Below are positions 1 to 5,016 of a stretch of 5,016 nucleotides of DNA, piece after piece; position 1 is the stretch's first letter; each line of letters opens with the position of its first letter. The position numbers and the translations under genes were made by a program. Origin of the DNA: Candidatus Scatomorpha merdipullorum (GTDB taxonomy: Bacteria > Bacillota > Clostridia > Oscillospirales > Oscillospiraceae); the NCBI GenBank assembly GCA_018716795.1, contig DVJK01000256.1, positions 1-5,016 on the forward strand. The letters are read 5' to 3'. The notes beneath the pieces are model-generated. The model was not told the origin of the DNA. It saw only the letters and a list, made by a program, of their open reading frames with translations, and did no database searches.

Positions 1-1295
1 GAGGCGGCGGCGGAGAGGAGCTCGGTAATCCAGAAGGAGTGCCAGACGCCGTCCGCGCCCAGGAAGCGGGAAAGGACGAAGGCTGTCGGGATTATCAGCG
101 CCACATAGCGCAGCAGGGAGATGAGCAGCGAGGGCGCGCCCTTGCCCAGGCCCTCGAGCGCGCCGCAGCTCGTCACGCTCACGGCGGAGACAACGAAGCC
201 CGCGCTTATAATCCGAAGCGCCCGGCCCGCGGCCTCTATCGCCGCGGCGTCGTTCGCGAAGAAGCCGGCAAGCGCCTCCGGCGCGGCCAGGAACAGCGCC
301 GTGCCCAGGGCCATGATGCCCGCGGTCATCACGAGCACGGCGCGGTATATCTGCGAGACGCGGCCGTGCTCGCCCGCGCCGTAGTTATAGCCCACCAGCG
401 GGCGCATGCCCTGCACGAAGCCGTTCGCAGGCAGGTAGAGGAAGGTCTGGAGCTTGTAATATATCCCCAGGATAAGCACGCCGCTCTCCGACACCGCGGC
501 GAGGATGGCGTTGAGCGCCGAGGTCAGCACGCTCGGCAGCGCGAGGTTGAGCGTCGCGGGGACGCCGACGGAGTACAGCTGCGCGGCCATATGCCGCTCC
601 GGCCGGAAGAGCTTCGGCGTCACGCGGACGCCTATCGGCCCGGCGAAGTACACCGCGACGTATATGACGAAGGAGAGCGTCTGGCCGATTCCCGTGGCGA
701 GCGCCGCGCCCTCTATGCCCATGGCCAGGACGGGGCCCCAGCCGAAAATCATGATGGGGTCAAGGATGATATTGGCCACGCAGCCCGCGCCGAGGCTGAC
801 CATCGTGACCTTCATGCGCCCCACGCCCTGGAAGACCTTCTCAAAGCCCACGCCCAGCGAGACCATGACGCCGAAGGCGAAGACCACCGTCGAATACCGC
901 ACGCCGAGGTCTATCACCGCCGCGTCGGAGGTGTACAGCCGCAGGAAGGCGGGCATTATCGCAATGCAGGCCGCCGAGAGGACGACGCCGTGTATGAGCG
1001 AGAGGAGCATCCCCTGCGAGGCGGCCCTGTCCGCCTCCAGCTGCTCGTTCGCGCCCAGATGCAGGGAAATCACCGCGCTTATCCCCACGCCGAAGCCTAT
1101 GCCCACGGCGTTCACCAGGTTCTGCACGGGATACACCAGCGAGAGCGCCGTCATCGCGTCGTCGCTTATGAGCGAGACGAAGTGGCTGTCCACAATGTTG
1201 TAGAGCGAGTTCACCAGCATGCTGAGCACCATGGGCAGCGCCATGCTCAGCACCAGCGGCACAACCGGCCGCTCCTTCATATAGCTTTGGTCCAT
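1..1295 (-). CDS. MATE-family multidrug/cation antiporter, C-terminus cut by window edge
   Basis: Multi-pass inner-membrane exporter of the MATE (NorM/DinF-like) family. Members expel drugs or other organic cations in exchange for Na+ or H+; the substrate here cannot be predicted. The ATG at 1295-1293 follows a strong GGAGGT (1307-1302). 431 complete codons are visible before the edge, against about 450 for the family, so only a short tail is missing. The first repeat opens with a Pro-containing TM1 ending in LYNIVDSHFVS (residues 31-41, with the family-typical Asp36), followed by TM2 with VGIGFGVGISAVIS and the LGANE loop. The second repeat starts near residue 238 (YSVGVPATLNLALPSVLTSALNAIL) and carries the typical GFVQGMRPLVGYNYGAG stretch near residues 291-307. 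Hydrophobic segments alternate throughout, consistent with 12 helices. It is transcribed away from the repressor operon from its own promoter. Family assignment is firm; subfamily and substrate are not. Confidence 0.93.
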   Translation of the reverse strand, partial: MDQSYMKERPVVPLVLSMALPMVLSMLVNSLYNIVDSHFVSLISDDAMTALSLVYPVQNLVNAVGIGFGVGISAVISLHLGANEQLEADRAASQGMLLSLIHGVVLSAACIAIMPAFLRLYTSDAAVIDLGVRYSTVVFAFGVMVSLGVGFEKVFQGVGRMKVTMVSLGAGCVANIILDPIMIFGWGPVLAMGIEGAALATGIGQTLSFVIYVAVYFAGPIGVRVTPKLFRPERHMAAQLYSVGVPATLNLALPSVLTSALNAILAAVSESGVLILGIYYKLQTFLYLPANGFVQGMRPLVGYNYGAGEHGRVSQIYRAVLVMTAGIMALGTALFLAAPEALAGFFANDAAAIEAAGRALRIISAGFVVSAVSVTSCGALEGLGKGAPSLLISLLRYVALIIPTAFVLSRFLGADGVWHSFWITELLSAAA

Positions 1296-1314
1296 GCCTT
1301 TACCTCCAAACAGC

Positions 1315-1345
1315 AAAAAAGCCGCGCAGCCTCAGACTGCGTGGC
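1315..1345 (-). terminator. Terminator-like hairpin plus T-run inside the MATE leader (candidate attenuator)
   Basis: Read on the minus strand, the arms at 1345-1335 and 1331-1321 pair over 11 positions (nine Watson-Crick pairs, one G-U, one A-C mismatch) around a TGA loop, followed directly by six T. This has the form of an intrinsic terminator. It lies between the MATE promoter and the MATE start codon, with only 19 bases from the T-run to the ATG. No minus-strand gene lies upstream that it could be ending, because the repressor operon runs the other way. A smaller hairpin (1352-1365, CGGCGC/GCGCCG with a two-base loop) precedes it. The structure suggests transcription attenuation of the transporter; the controlling signal is unknown. 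Confidence 0.65.
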
Positions 1346-1397
1346 GAAAAGCGGCGCGAGCGCCGGGAAAAATCCACGGATGGTTTTAAACGCCGGA

Positions 1398-1426
1398 AGT
1401 TTAGCACAATCCGGCCCCTTTGTCAA
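1398..1426 (-). promoter_or_regulatory. Sigma-70-type promoter of the MATE gene
   Basis: On the minus strand there is a perfect -35 TTGACA (1426-1421), a 17-base spacer and a -10 TAAACT (1403-1398). Transcription would start near 1391, giving a leader of about 95 bases before the MATE start codon. The -35 box lies about 35 bp from the -35 box of the divergent repressor promoter (1462-1467). The call rests on consensus match and optimal spacing. Confidence 0.8.
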
Positions 1427-1461
1427 GGGCGAGGCGCGGGATGCGCGGGGCATTATACCCC

Positions 1462-1493
1462 TTGACAAGCGCGTCCTACACGTGTAGTATAAT
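1462..1493 (+). promoter_or_regulatory. Promoter of the blaI-M56-membrane protein operon
   Basis: A perfect TTGACA at 1462-1467 is the -35 box. Two -10 choices overlap: TAGTAT at 1485-1490 with ideal 17-base spacing, or a perfect TATAAT at 1488-1493 with 20-base spacing. Either way, BlaI operator 1 (1476-1487) fills the spacer and operator 2 (1500-1511) covers the expected transcription start. Bound repressor should therefore block polymerase directly, as in bla and mec systems. Confidence 0.82.
1476..1487. promoter_or_regulatory. BlaI-family operator 1
   Basis: CTACACGTGTAG is a perfect 12-base palindrome, and the right side continues as GTAGTA. This matches the TACA/TGTA core of known BlaI/MecI operators (pattern ACTACA-n-TGTAGT, from memory). 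It sits between the -35 and -10 boxes of the operon promoter, so a bound repressor dimer would occlude RNA polymerase. Confidence 0.8.
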
Positions 1494-1499
1494 GTCGTA

Positions 1500-1511
1500 C
1501 TACACTTGTAG
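1500..1511. promoter_or_regulatory. BlaI-family operator 2
   Basis: CTACACTTGTAG differs from operator 1 by one base and is palindromic except for its central pair; the left flank extends it to TACTACA. Its centre is 24 bp from that of operator 1, between two and two and a half helical turns. It covers the likely transcription start and its last two bases overlap the repressor's AGGAGG ribosome binding site (1510-1515). The repeated site next to a BlaI gene strongly supports autoregulation. Confidence 0.78.
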
Positions 1512-1523
1512 GAGGGTTTTGCC

Positions 1524-1883
1524 ATGCGCATTACGGACGCCGAGTGGGCGGTCATGGAGGCGCTCTGGGGCGGCGAGAGCTTCGCGCTCGGGGAGCTGGC
1601 CGAGAGGCTTCGCGGCACGAACGGCTGGAACAAGAACACGGTATACACCTACCTCACGCGCATGGCCGCGAAGGGGCTGGTCAAAATTGACCGCAGCGGC
1701 CCGCGGCCATACTCCGCGGCGGTCTCGCGCTCCGACTGTGCGAGGGAGGAGCGCTCTGAGCTTTTGAACCGCGTCTACAAGGGCGCGGCGGGCGAGCTCA
1801 TCGCAGCGTTTTTGAAGGAGTCGCATATTTCGCGCGCCGAGGCCGAACGGCTCCGGCGGCTGCTTGACGAGATGGAGGTGTGA
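1524..1883 (+). CDS. blaI: BlaI/MecI/CopY-family transcriptional repressor
   Basis: A 119-residue winged-helix repressor, the usual length for the family. It is expected to bind DNA as a dimer and to be inactivated when its partner M56 protease triggers cleavage. Residues 1-70 form the winged-helix domain: ITDAEWAVMEALW is the typical first helix, NKNTVYTYLTRMAAKGLV (residues 37-54) holds the recognition helix, and the wing follows (IDRSGPRPYSA). Residues 75-119 are the dimerisation helices. The ELIAAFLKE segment (91-99) aligns by eye with the region of staphylococcal BlaI cut between Asn101 and Phe102; here the equivalent pair would be Ala95-Phe96. The ATG at 1524 has AGGAGG eight bases upstream. 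Two operators lie on its own promoter, and its stop is one base from the next start, so it is translationally coupled to its protease. The symbol refers to the family; no beta-lactamase is nearby. Confidence 0.93.
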   Translation: MRITDAEWAVMEALWGGESFALGELAERLRGTNGWNKNTVYTYLTRMAAKGLVKIDRSGPRPYSAAVSRSDCAREERSELLNRVYKGAAGELIAAFLKESHISRAEAERLRRLLDEMEV

Positions 1884-1884
1884 C

Positions 1885-3888
1885 GTGAGCAGCATCTGGG
1901 AATTCCTCTATCAGACACTGACCGTTTCGCTGGCCGCGGCGGCCCTGCTGCTTGTGAAATGGCCGCTGAGCGACAAGCTCTCGCCGCGCTGGCAGTACGG
2001 CGTCTGGGGTGTGCTGGCGCTCCGGGCGCTTATACCGGCCTCGCTCTCGCGCGGGATAGTCCCGCAGCTCGCGCTCTGGCTTGAGACGGCGAAGTCCGCC
2101 GCGGAGCTGCGTCTGAGCTCGGCCTATTCGGAGCCCTTCGGGCTCATGGACCTGCGCTCGCCCCTGCCGTGGCCGGAGGGCGCGCCGAAGAGCCTCACGG
2201 ACTGGCTGTTTATAGCCTATTTCGCCGGCGCCGTGCTCACGCTTTTGTGGTACGCCTGGCGCTACGCCTCCCTGCGCGCCCTGCTCCTGCGCGGGCGGGA
2301 GCCCTCCGGGGAAGCCGCGGCGGTCATAGAGCGCGTCGCGGCGAAGTATAAGCTGCGCGCCTGCCGGGCCGTGGAGGTGCCGGGGCTCAAAAGCGCCTTC
2401 GTCTGCGGCGTCTTCCGGCCCGTGCTGGCCCTGCCCGAGGGCGAAACGCCGGACGAGAAGGTCATACTCCACGAGCTGCTGCATCTCAAGTACTTCGACG
2501 CGGGCCAGAACGTGTTCTGGTGCGTCCTGCGCGCGCTGCACTGGTGCAACCCCTTTTTGCAGTACGTCTTCAACCGCGTGGGCAACGACATGGAATCGCT
2601 CTGCGACCGGCGCGTGCTCGAACGGCTCGAGGGCGAGGAGCGGCGCGAGTACGGCGCCATCCTGCTCGGCATGGCCTCGGGCAGCTACGCCCGCGCGCCG
2701 GGCACAAGCTCCATATCGAACGGCGCGAGGAACATCGCCCGGCGCATAGAGGCGATTGCGCGCTTCAAGCTCTACCCGCGCGGCATGGCCCTCGTGAGCG
2801 TCTGCGCGGTGCTTCTCCTGGGCGCGTCGCTGCTCACGGGCGCGAGGGCGGACTTCAGCCGGCTTGAAGGCTATCCGGACAGCGGGGATGAGCTGCTGCC
2901 TGCCCTGGCCGCGGCGCGGATTGAGCGCTGCGCCACCATCCCCGGCGCGCTGGACGTGTACGCGAAGGCGATCGTCTTCCGGGACATGAAGCTCTACGCC
3001 CTGGCCTCGCCCGTTTCGGAGCAGGAGCGGATTTATGACGACGACTTCCTCAGCCGGGCAGAAGGCGATATGGCGCTCACGTCCGTCGGCACTTCGGCGC
3101 AGCCCCGGGTGCTCAATCTGCGGCAGGCCGGGGAAGGGCGCATGCTCGCCGAGCTCGCCCTGCCGGGCGAAATACTCAGCGTCAGCTGGTATTACGGCGC
3201 GGTGAGCGAAGAGCAGCTGGGGCAGTACTTCCTCGTGCCGGTCGAGATACTGCGCGAGGACGGAGGCTACGCCGTGCGCGCCGTCGGAGAGGAGCCGCGG
3301 CTTGAATACGTGCAGGGCGCCGGGCCCGCGCCGGAGGCGCGCATAGTCGGCGGAGGCGGCTGGGCCGATATCGACACGATGCTCGGCACGAGGGCGGCGG
3401 CCTATTCCGCCTGCGTGGATACGATCGCGGGGCCGGTCACGGTCAGGCTTTACTCCGACATCGAGGTGAAGCAGCCGGAGCAGCAGAGTGCCGGCCTCTG
3501 GGGCTTCGGCTTCGGCTCCGTCTACCCTCACGAGGCCGACGCCGACGCCGTGTGGGAGGACTGGAGCTTCGACTGCCGGTATACGGTCGAGCTCGACGCC
3601 AGGGAATACCGCGCCGCGGGCGGCGAGGGGAACGTCTCCGTCTTGTACGACTGGGTGCTTGACGAGGGCGTCGAATCCGGATCGCCGACGAACGGCGGGA
3701 GCGTAAATGCGAATTCCTCCCTGTCGCCGGAGGAGGGTGTCCTGCTCGACTGGCAATTCGCGAACTGGAATCAGGATTTCGAGCCAGCCGGGCTGCCCTA
3801 TTATCCCGGCAGCATCGAGCTCAAGCTTATCATAGACGGAGAGAACATGGGCGAGTATACGCTCGAGCTTGCGGAGGCGGCGGAGTGA
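1885..3888 (+). CDS. M56-family (BlaR1/MecR1-like) membrane metalloprotease sensor with unrecognised outer domain
   Basis: Predicted signal transducer of 667 residues that inactivates the upstream repressor. The GTG at 1885 is chosen because GGAGG (1874-1878) lies six bases upstream and the gene then follows the repressor stop by one base; an in-frame TTG at 1864 lacks this support. Helices lie near residues 5-23, 35-55, 104-125 and 301-320. Between helices 3 and 4 is the cytoplasmic M56 domain with zinc motif HELLH (His196, Glu197, His200) and the third ligand in ESLCD (Glu237), followed by a typical RNIARRIEAIARFK juxtamembrane stretch (about 282-295). This is the full BlaR1 catalytic signature. 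The C-terminal part (about 321-667) should lie outside the cell. It is acidic, rich in beta-like segments, has three cysteines (349, 510, 564), and lacks SxxK and KTG motifs, so it is not a penicillin-binding sensor. The ligand is unknown. Confidence 0.92.
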   Translation: MSSIWEFLYQTLTVSLAAAALLLVKWPLSDKLSPRWQYGVWGVLALRALIPASLSRGIVPQLALWLETAKSAAELRLSSAYSEPFGLMDLRSPLPWPEGAPKSLTDWLFIAYFAGAVLTLLWYAWRYASLRALLLRGREPSGEAAAVIERVAAKYKLRACRAVEVPGLKSAFVCGVFRPVLALPEGETPDEKVILHELLHLKYFDAGQNVFWCVLRALHWCNPFLQYVFNRVGNDMESLCDRRVLERLEGEERREYGAILLGMASGSYARAPGTSSISNGARNIARRIEAIARFKLYPRGMALVSVCAVLLLGASLLTGARADFSRLEGYPDSGDELLPALAAARIERCATIPGALDVYAKAIVFRDMKLYALASPVSEQERIYDDDFLSRAEGDMALTSVGTSAQPRVLNLRQAGEGRMLAELALPGEILSVSWYYGAVSEEQLGQYFLVPVEILREDGGYAVRAVGEEPRLEYVQGAGPAPEARIVGGGGWADIDTMLGTRAAAYSACVDTIAGPVTVRLYSDIEVKQPEQQSAGLWGFGFGSVYPHEADADAVWEDWSFDCRYTVELDAREYRAAGGEGNVSVLYDWVLDEGVESGSPTNGGSVNANSSLSPEEGVLLDWQFANWNQDFEPAGLPYYPGSIELKLIIDGENMGEYTLELAEAAE

Positions 3889-3918
3889 GCCGGCCGATGA
3901 AGATAAAGGAGATTGAAA

Positions 3919-4518
3919 ATGAATCGTGAAGCGCTTTGCAGGGCCGTCGGGAAGGTCGCCTGGGGCTATGTGCTTATCTATTTGAATATCAACATCGGCA
4001 CGGTCAACATCCTGCCGAACTGGGCGGGCTGCCTGCTCTTTATTTTCGCGCTGGACGAGCTCGGCAAATGGGAGGCCCCGGCGGGGCGGCTCCGCCCGCT
4101 CGGCTGGGCGCTCTTCTGCTGGGAGCTGCTGGTTTGGCTGCTGGCCGCACTGGGCCTTGACATGTCGGCCTCGCTCTGGTATCTGCCGCAGACGCTCGCC
4201 GCGGTGCTCTCGCTCTGGTTCAACTTCCAGCTGCTGACCCACCTCGCCGCCATATCCGACGCCCTCGGCCTGAGCCGCGGCCGGAGCATACGCAGGCTCC
4301 GCAACTTCCGCACGGTGCTCACGACGGCGCTCAACCTGCCCTGGGGCCTGCTCATGCCGGAGTCCTACACGGTGCAGGGCGCCCTCGCCGTCGCCGTCAT
4401 AGTCGCCGCAATCATGCTCATAGCCTGGACCTTCCTGGCCCTCTTCGGCCTCCGCAGCGAACTCAAAACCCCGCCGGAAGCGAAGGTTGCAGAAACGGAA
4501 GCGCCCAAAACCGAATAA
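3919..4518 (+). CDS. Small multi-pass membrane protein, function unknown, third gene of the blaI-M56 unit
   Basis: I do not recognise a function. The protein has 199 residues. The ATG at 3919 is preferred over an in-frame TTG at 3913 because AAGGAG (3906-3911) lies seven bases before it. It starts 30 bases after the M56 stop with no visible promoter between them, so it is probably cotranscribed. Hydrophobic segments lie near residues 13-26, 31-47, 60-80, 88-112, 131-147 and 154-178, giving four to six helices. A basic loop (119-131, six Arg) is probably cytoplasmic and the tail after 179 is charged and Pro/Glu-rich. The N-terminal NINIGTVNILPNWAG (residues 23-37) is a distinctive patch I associate from memory with hypothetical membrane proteins of Clostridia. 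A role as output or accessory subunit of the sensor system is inferred from position only. Confidence 0.85.
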   Translation: MNREALCRAVGKVAWGYVLIYLNINIGTVNILPNWAGCLLFIFALDELGKWEAPAGRLRPLGWALFCWELLVWLLAALGLDMSASLWYLPQTLAAVLSLWFNFQLLTHLAAISDALGLSRGRSIRRLRNFRTVLTTALNLPWGLLMPESYTVQGALAVAVIVAAIMLIAWTFLALFGLRSELKTPPEAKVAETEAPKTE

Positions 4519-4527
4519 ACCCCGCAC

Positions 4528-4574
4528 CACCCGTAGGGGGCGGGCTTCCACGCCCGCCCGGCGTGGGTTGACCG
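4528..4574. repeat. Intergenic GC-rich palindromic repeat, copy A
   Basis: The unit opens with CACCCGTA (4528-4535), carries a perfect 8-bp hairpin (GGGCGGGC 4538-4545, GCCCGCCC 4552-4559, six-base loop) and ends with GTGGGTTGACCG (4563-4574). The opening and closing words recur in copy B. It begins nine bases after the membrane-protein stop. The hairpin could protect or end that transcript, but no T-run follows, so it is not a standard intrinsic terminator. Short palindromic units of this style are common between genes in gut Clostridia, from memory. Confidence 0.55.
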
Positions 4575-4609
4575 GCGACGCGATTGCGCCGCACCCACCT
4601 TGCACCAAC

Positions 4610-4664
4610 CCCTCAGTCACGGCGCAGAGCGCCGTGACAGCTCCCCTTTCAGGGGAGCCGAGGG
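4610..4664. repeat. Three-way-junction palindromic element
   Basis: Fifty-five bases fold without a mismatch into three stems. The outer stem is CCCTC (4610-4614) with GAGGG (4660-4664). Hairpin 1 is 4616-4638 (GTCACGGCGC, AGA loop, GCGCCGTGAC, 10 bp). Hairpin 2 is 4640-4658 (GCTCCCCT, TTC loop, AGGGGAGC, 8 bp). Single unpaired bases (4615, 4639, 4659) separate the stems. The layout CCTCAGTC, hairpin, GACAGCTCCC, hairpin, GGGAGCC resembles from memory an interspersed element found in many gut Firmicutes genomes. It may be a non-autonomous mobile or RNA-level element; no function is shown here. Confidence 0.65.
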
Positions 4665-4711
4665 CGTTTGCGCATCTGCTTGCCACGGTGCGGATACCTG
4701 CGTTCCGCTGA

Positions 4712-4774
4712 CACCCGTAAGGGGCGGCGTCCCCGACGCCCCGCGGTCGGATTACTGCCGGGGTGGGTTGACCG
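4712..4774. repeat. Intergenic GC-rich palindromic repeat, copy B
   Basis: This copy repeats CACCCGTA (4712-4719) and GTGGGTTGACCG (4763-4774) of copy A; the second word is exactly 200 bases downstream of its counterpart. The core holds a different palindrome: GGCGTC (4726-4731) pairs with GACGCC (4735-4740), and GGGGC (4721-4725) could alternatively pair with GCCCC (4738-4742). CACCC (4712-4716) and GGGTG (4761-4765) form a terminal inverted repeat. The ends are conserved while the middle has diverged, as in a family of small interspersed units. Confidence 0.5.
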
Positions 4775-4869
4775 CAGACATTTGGTGCGACCGGCAGCGC
4801 CTACGTTTGATGCGGCGCGCACACTTTGCGTCCACTACCCCACGCATCCGATCCCGCGCATCGCAGCAC

Positions 4870-4904
4870 GCGCGCCTTTGGCGTACCGTCGCGCTTATTT
4901 TTTT
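4870..4904 (+). terminator. Weak candidate terminator for the plus-strand operon
   Basis: GCGCG (4870-4874) can pair with CGCGC (4890-4894) across a 15-base loop that may pair weakly within itself, followed by TTATTTTTTT (4895-4904). The T-run is good but the stem is short with a long loop. It lies about 350 bases after the membrane-protein stop and runs into the end of the convergent gene. The T-run may simply be the Lys-Lys-stop codons of that gene. Confidence 0.3.
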
Positions 4905-5016
4905 CGCGTCAGGGCGGCGGAGGCGGTTACGGCGGTCAGGGGCGCGACGGTGACGAGGCCGAAGCAGCCGACGAAGGTGTGCAGTATCTCGGCGGCGACG
5001 TATTTGAGGTTGAAGA
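4895..5016 (-). CDS. C-terminal fragment of a probable YibE/F-family membrane protein
   Basis: Only the last 39 codons and the TAA stop (4897-4895) are inside the window; the gene continues past position 5016. The visible peptide has KYVAAEILHTFVG followed by a hydrophobic helix CFGLVTVAPLTAVTASAAL and a short basic end RKK. A conserved AAEI...VG.FGLV...PLTA pattern before a final helix and basic tail is what I recall for the C-terminus of YibE/F-family multi-pass membrane proteins of Firmicutes, whose function is poorly known. It converges on the repressor operon. That a real gene ends here is likely from codon pattern and protein-like composition; the family name is a recollection from a short fragment. 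Confidence 0.62.
   Translation of the reverse strand, partial: FNLKYVAAEILHTFVGCFGLVTVAPLTAVTASAALTRKK

Larger units (their letters stand above)
4519..4894. other. Gene-free convergent intergenic region made of palindromic elements
   Basis: Neither strand shows a convincing coding frame between the stops of the two converging genes. Most of positions 4528-4774 is accounted for by the two related palindromic units and the three-way-junction element between them. From 4775 to 4869 I see GC-rich sequence with scattered short self-complementary words and nothing I can name: no tRNA, no promoter with consensus boxes, no transposase remnant. Confidence 0.6.

Noticed and set aside
1452..1457. A perfect minus-strand TATAAT as the main MATE promoter.
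   Set aside because: No -35 match at 16-18 bases; TTGACA-17-TAAACT at 1426-1398 is far better. It is kept only as a possible minor promoter in the findings.
39..1487. A 482-codon plus-strand open frame, and a nested 232-codon frame at 505-1203.
   Set aside because: Both are antisense to the MATE gene, whose minus-strand translation is clearly a transporter; these frames have biased composition and no sensible RBS.
1864..1884. TTG at 1864 as the start of the M56 protein.
   Set aside because: It would overlap the repressor gene and add seven polar residues before the first helix. GTG at 1885 has GGAGG at the right distance.
4538..4559. The GGGCGGGC hairpin as an intrinsic terminator of the operon.
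   Set aside because: There is no T-run after the 3' arm and it matches the style of the neighbouring repeat unit, so it is listed as a repeat.
1798..4686. A 962-codon open frame on the minus strand opposite the M56 and membrane-protein genes.
   Set aside because: It is an antisense frame kept open by high GC. Its translation is Arg/Ala/Gly/His-rich without domain character, while the opposite strand has recognisable M56 motifs, RBSs and tight gene spacing.
4600..4953. A 117-codon plus-strand open frame through the intergenic repeats.
   Set aside because: It crosses the palindromic elements and the end of the convergent gene, has no RBS, and its product is Arg-rich without domain features.
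1..5016. CRISPR array, tRNA or rRNA gene, insertion sequence, toxin-antitoxin pair.
   Set aside because: I looked for regularly spaced direct repeats, cloverleaf folds with conserved tRNA words, transposase motifs and small paired genes, and saw none I could support.

Overview
The window is a GC-rich bacterial segment. Several features point to a high-GC member of the Clostridia (Firmicutes), probably a gut-type lineage: GGAGG-type ribosome binding sites, frequent ATA isoleucine codons despite the high GC, a BlaI/M56 regulatory pair, a small membrane protein of a kind I associate with Clostridia, and intergenic palindromic repeats. This assignment is inference; there is no rRNA or marker gene here.

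Layout. (1) Positions 1-1295, minus strand: most of a MATE-family efflux transporter, cut at its C-terminus by the window edge. It has a textbook promoter (1398-1426) and a leader with a terminator-like hairpin plus T-run (1315-1345) between promoter and start codon, so attenuation is possible. (2) Positions 1462-4518, plus strand, divergent from the transporter: a tight three-gene unit of a BlaI-family repressor (1524-1883), an M56/BlaR1-like membrane metalloprotease sensor (GTG start at 1885, one base after the repressor stop) and a roughly 199-residue multi-pass membrane protein of unknown function (3919-4518). Two BlaI-type operators (1476-1487 and 1500-1511, centres 24 bp apart) lie on the promoter and on the transcription start/RBS region. 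(3) Positions 4519-4894: no gene. It holds two copies of a GC-rich palindromic unit around a 55-base element that folds on paper as a perfect three-way junction, and a weak candidate terminator. (4) Positions 4895-5016, minus strand: the last 39 codons of a gene whose C-terminus looks like the YibE/F membrane family.

How the genes may work together. In known BlaR1/BlaI and MecR1/MecI systems, ligand binding to the outer domain of the M56 protein activates its cytoplasmic zinc protease, the repressor is cleaved, and the operon is derepressed. Here the protease core and repressor are well conserved. The outer sensor domain (about 345 residues) shows no penicillin-binding signature, so the signal is probably not a beta-lactam acting through an acylated serine. 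No beta-lactamase is present. The plausible outputs are autoregulation, the unknown membrane protein, perhaps the divergent MATE transporter, or distant targets. The best candidates for something undescribed are the sensor domain, its membrane-protein partner, the transporter leader and the three-way-junction repeat.
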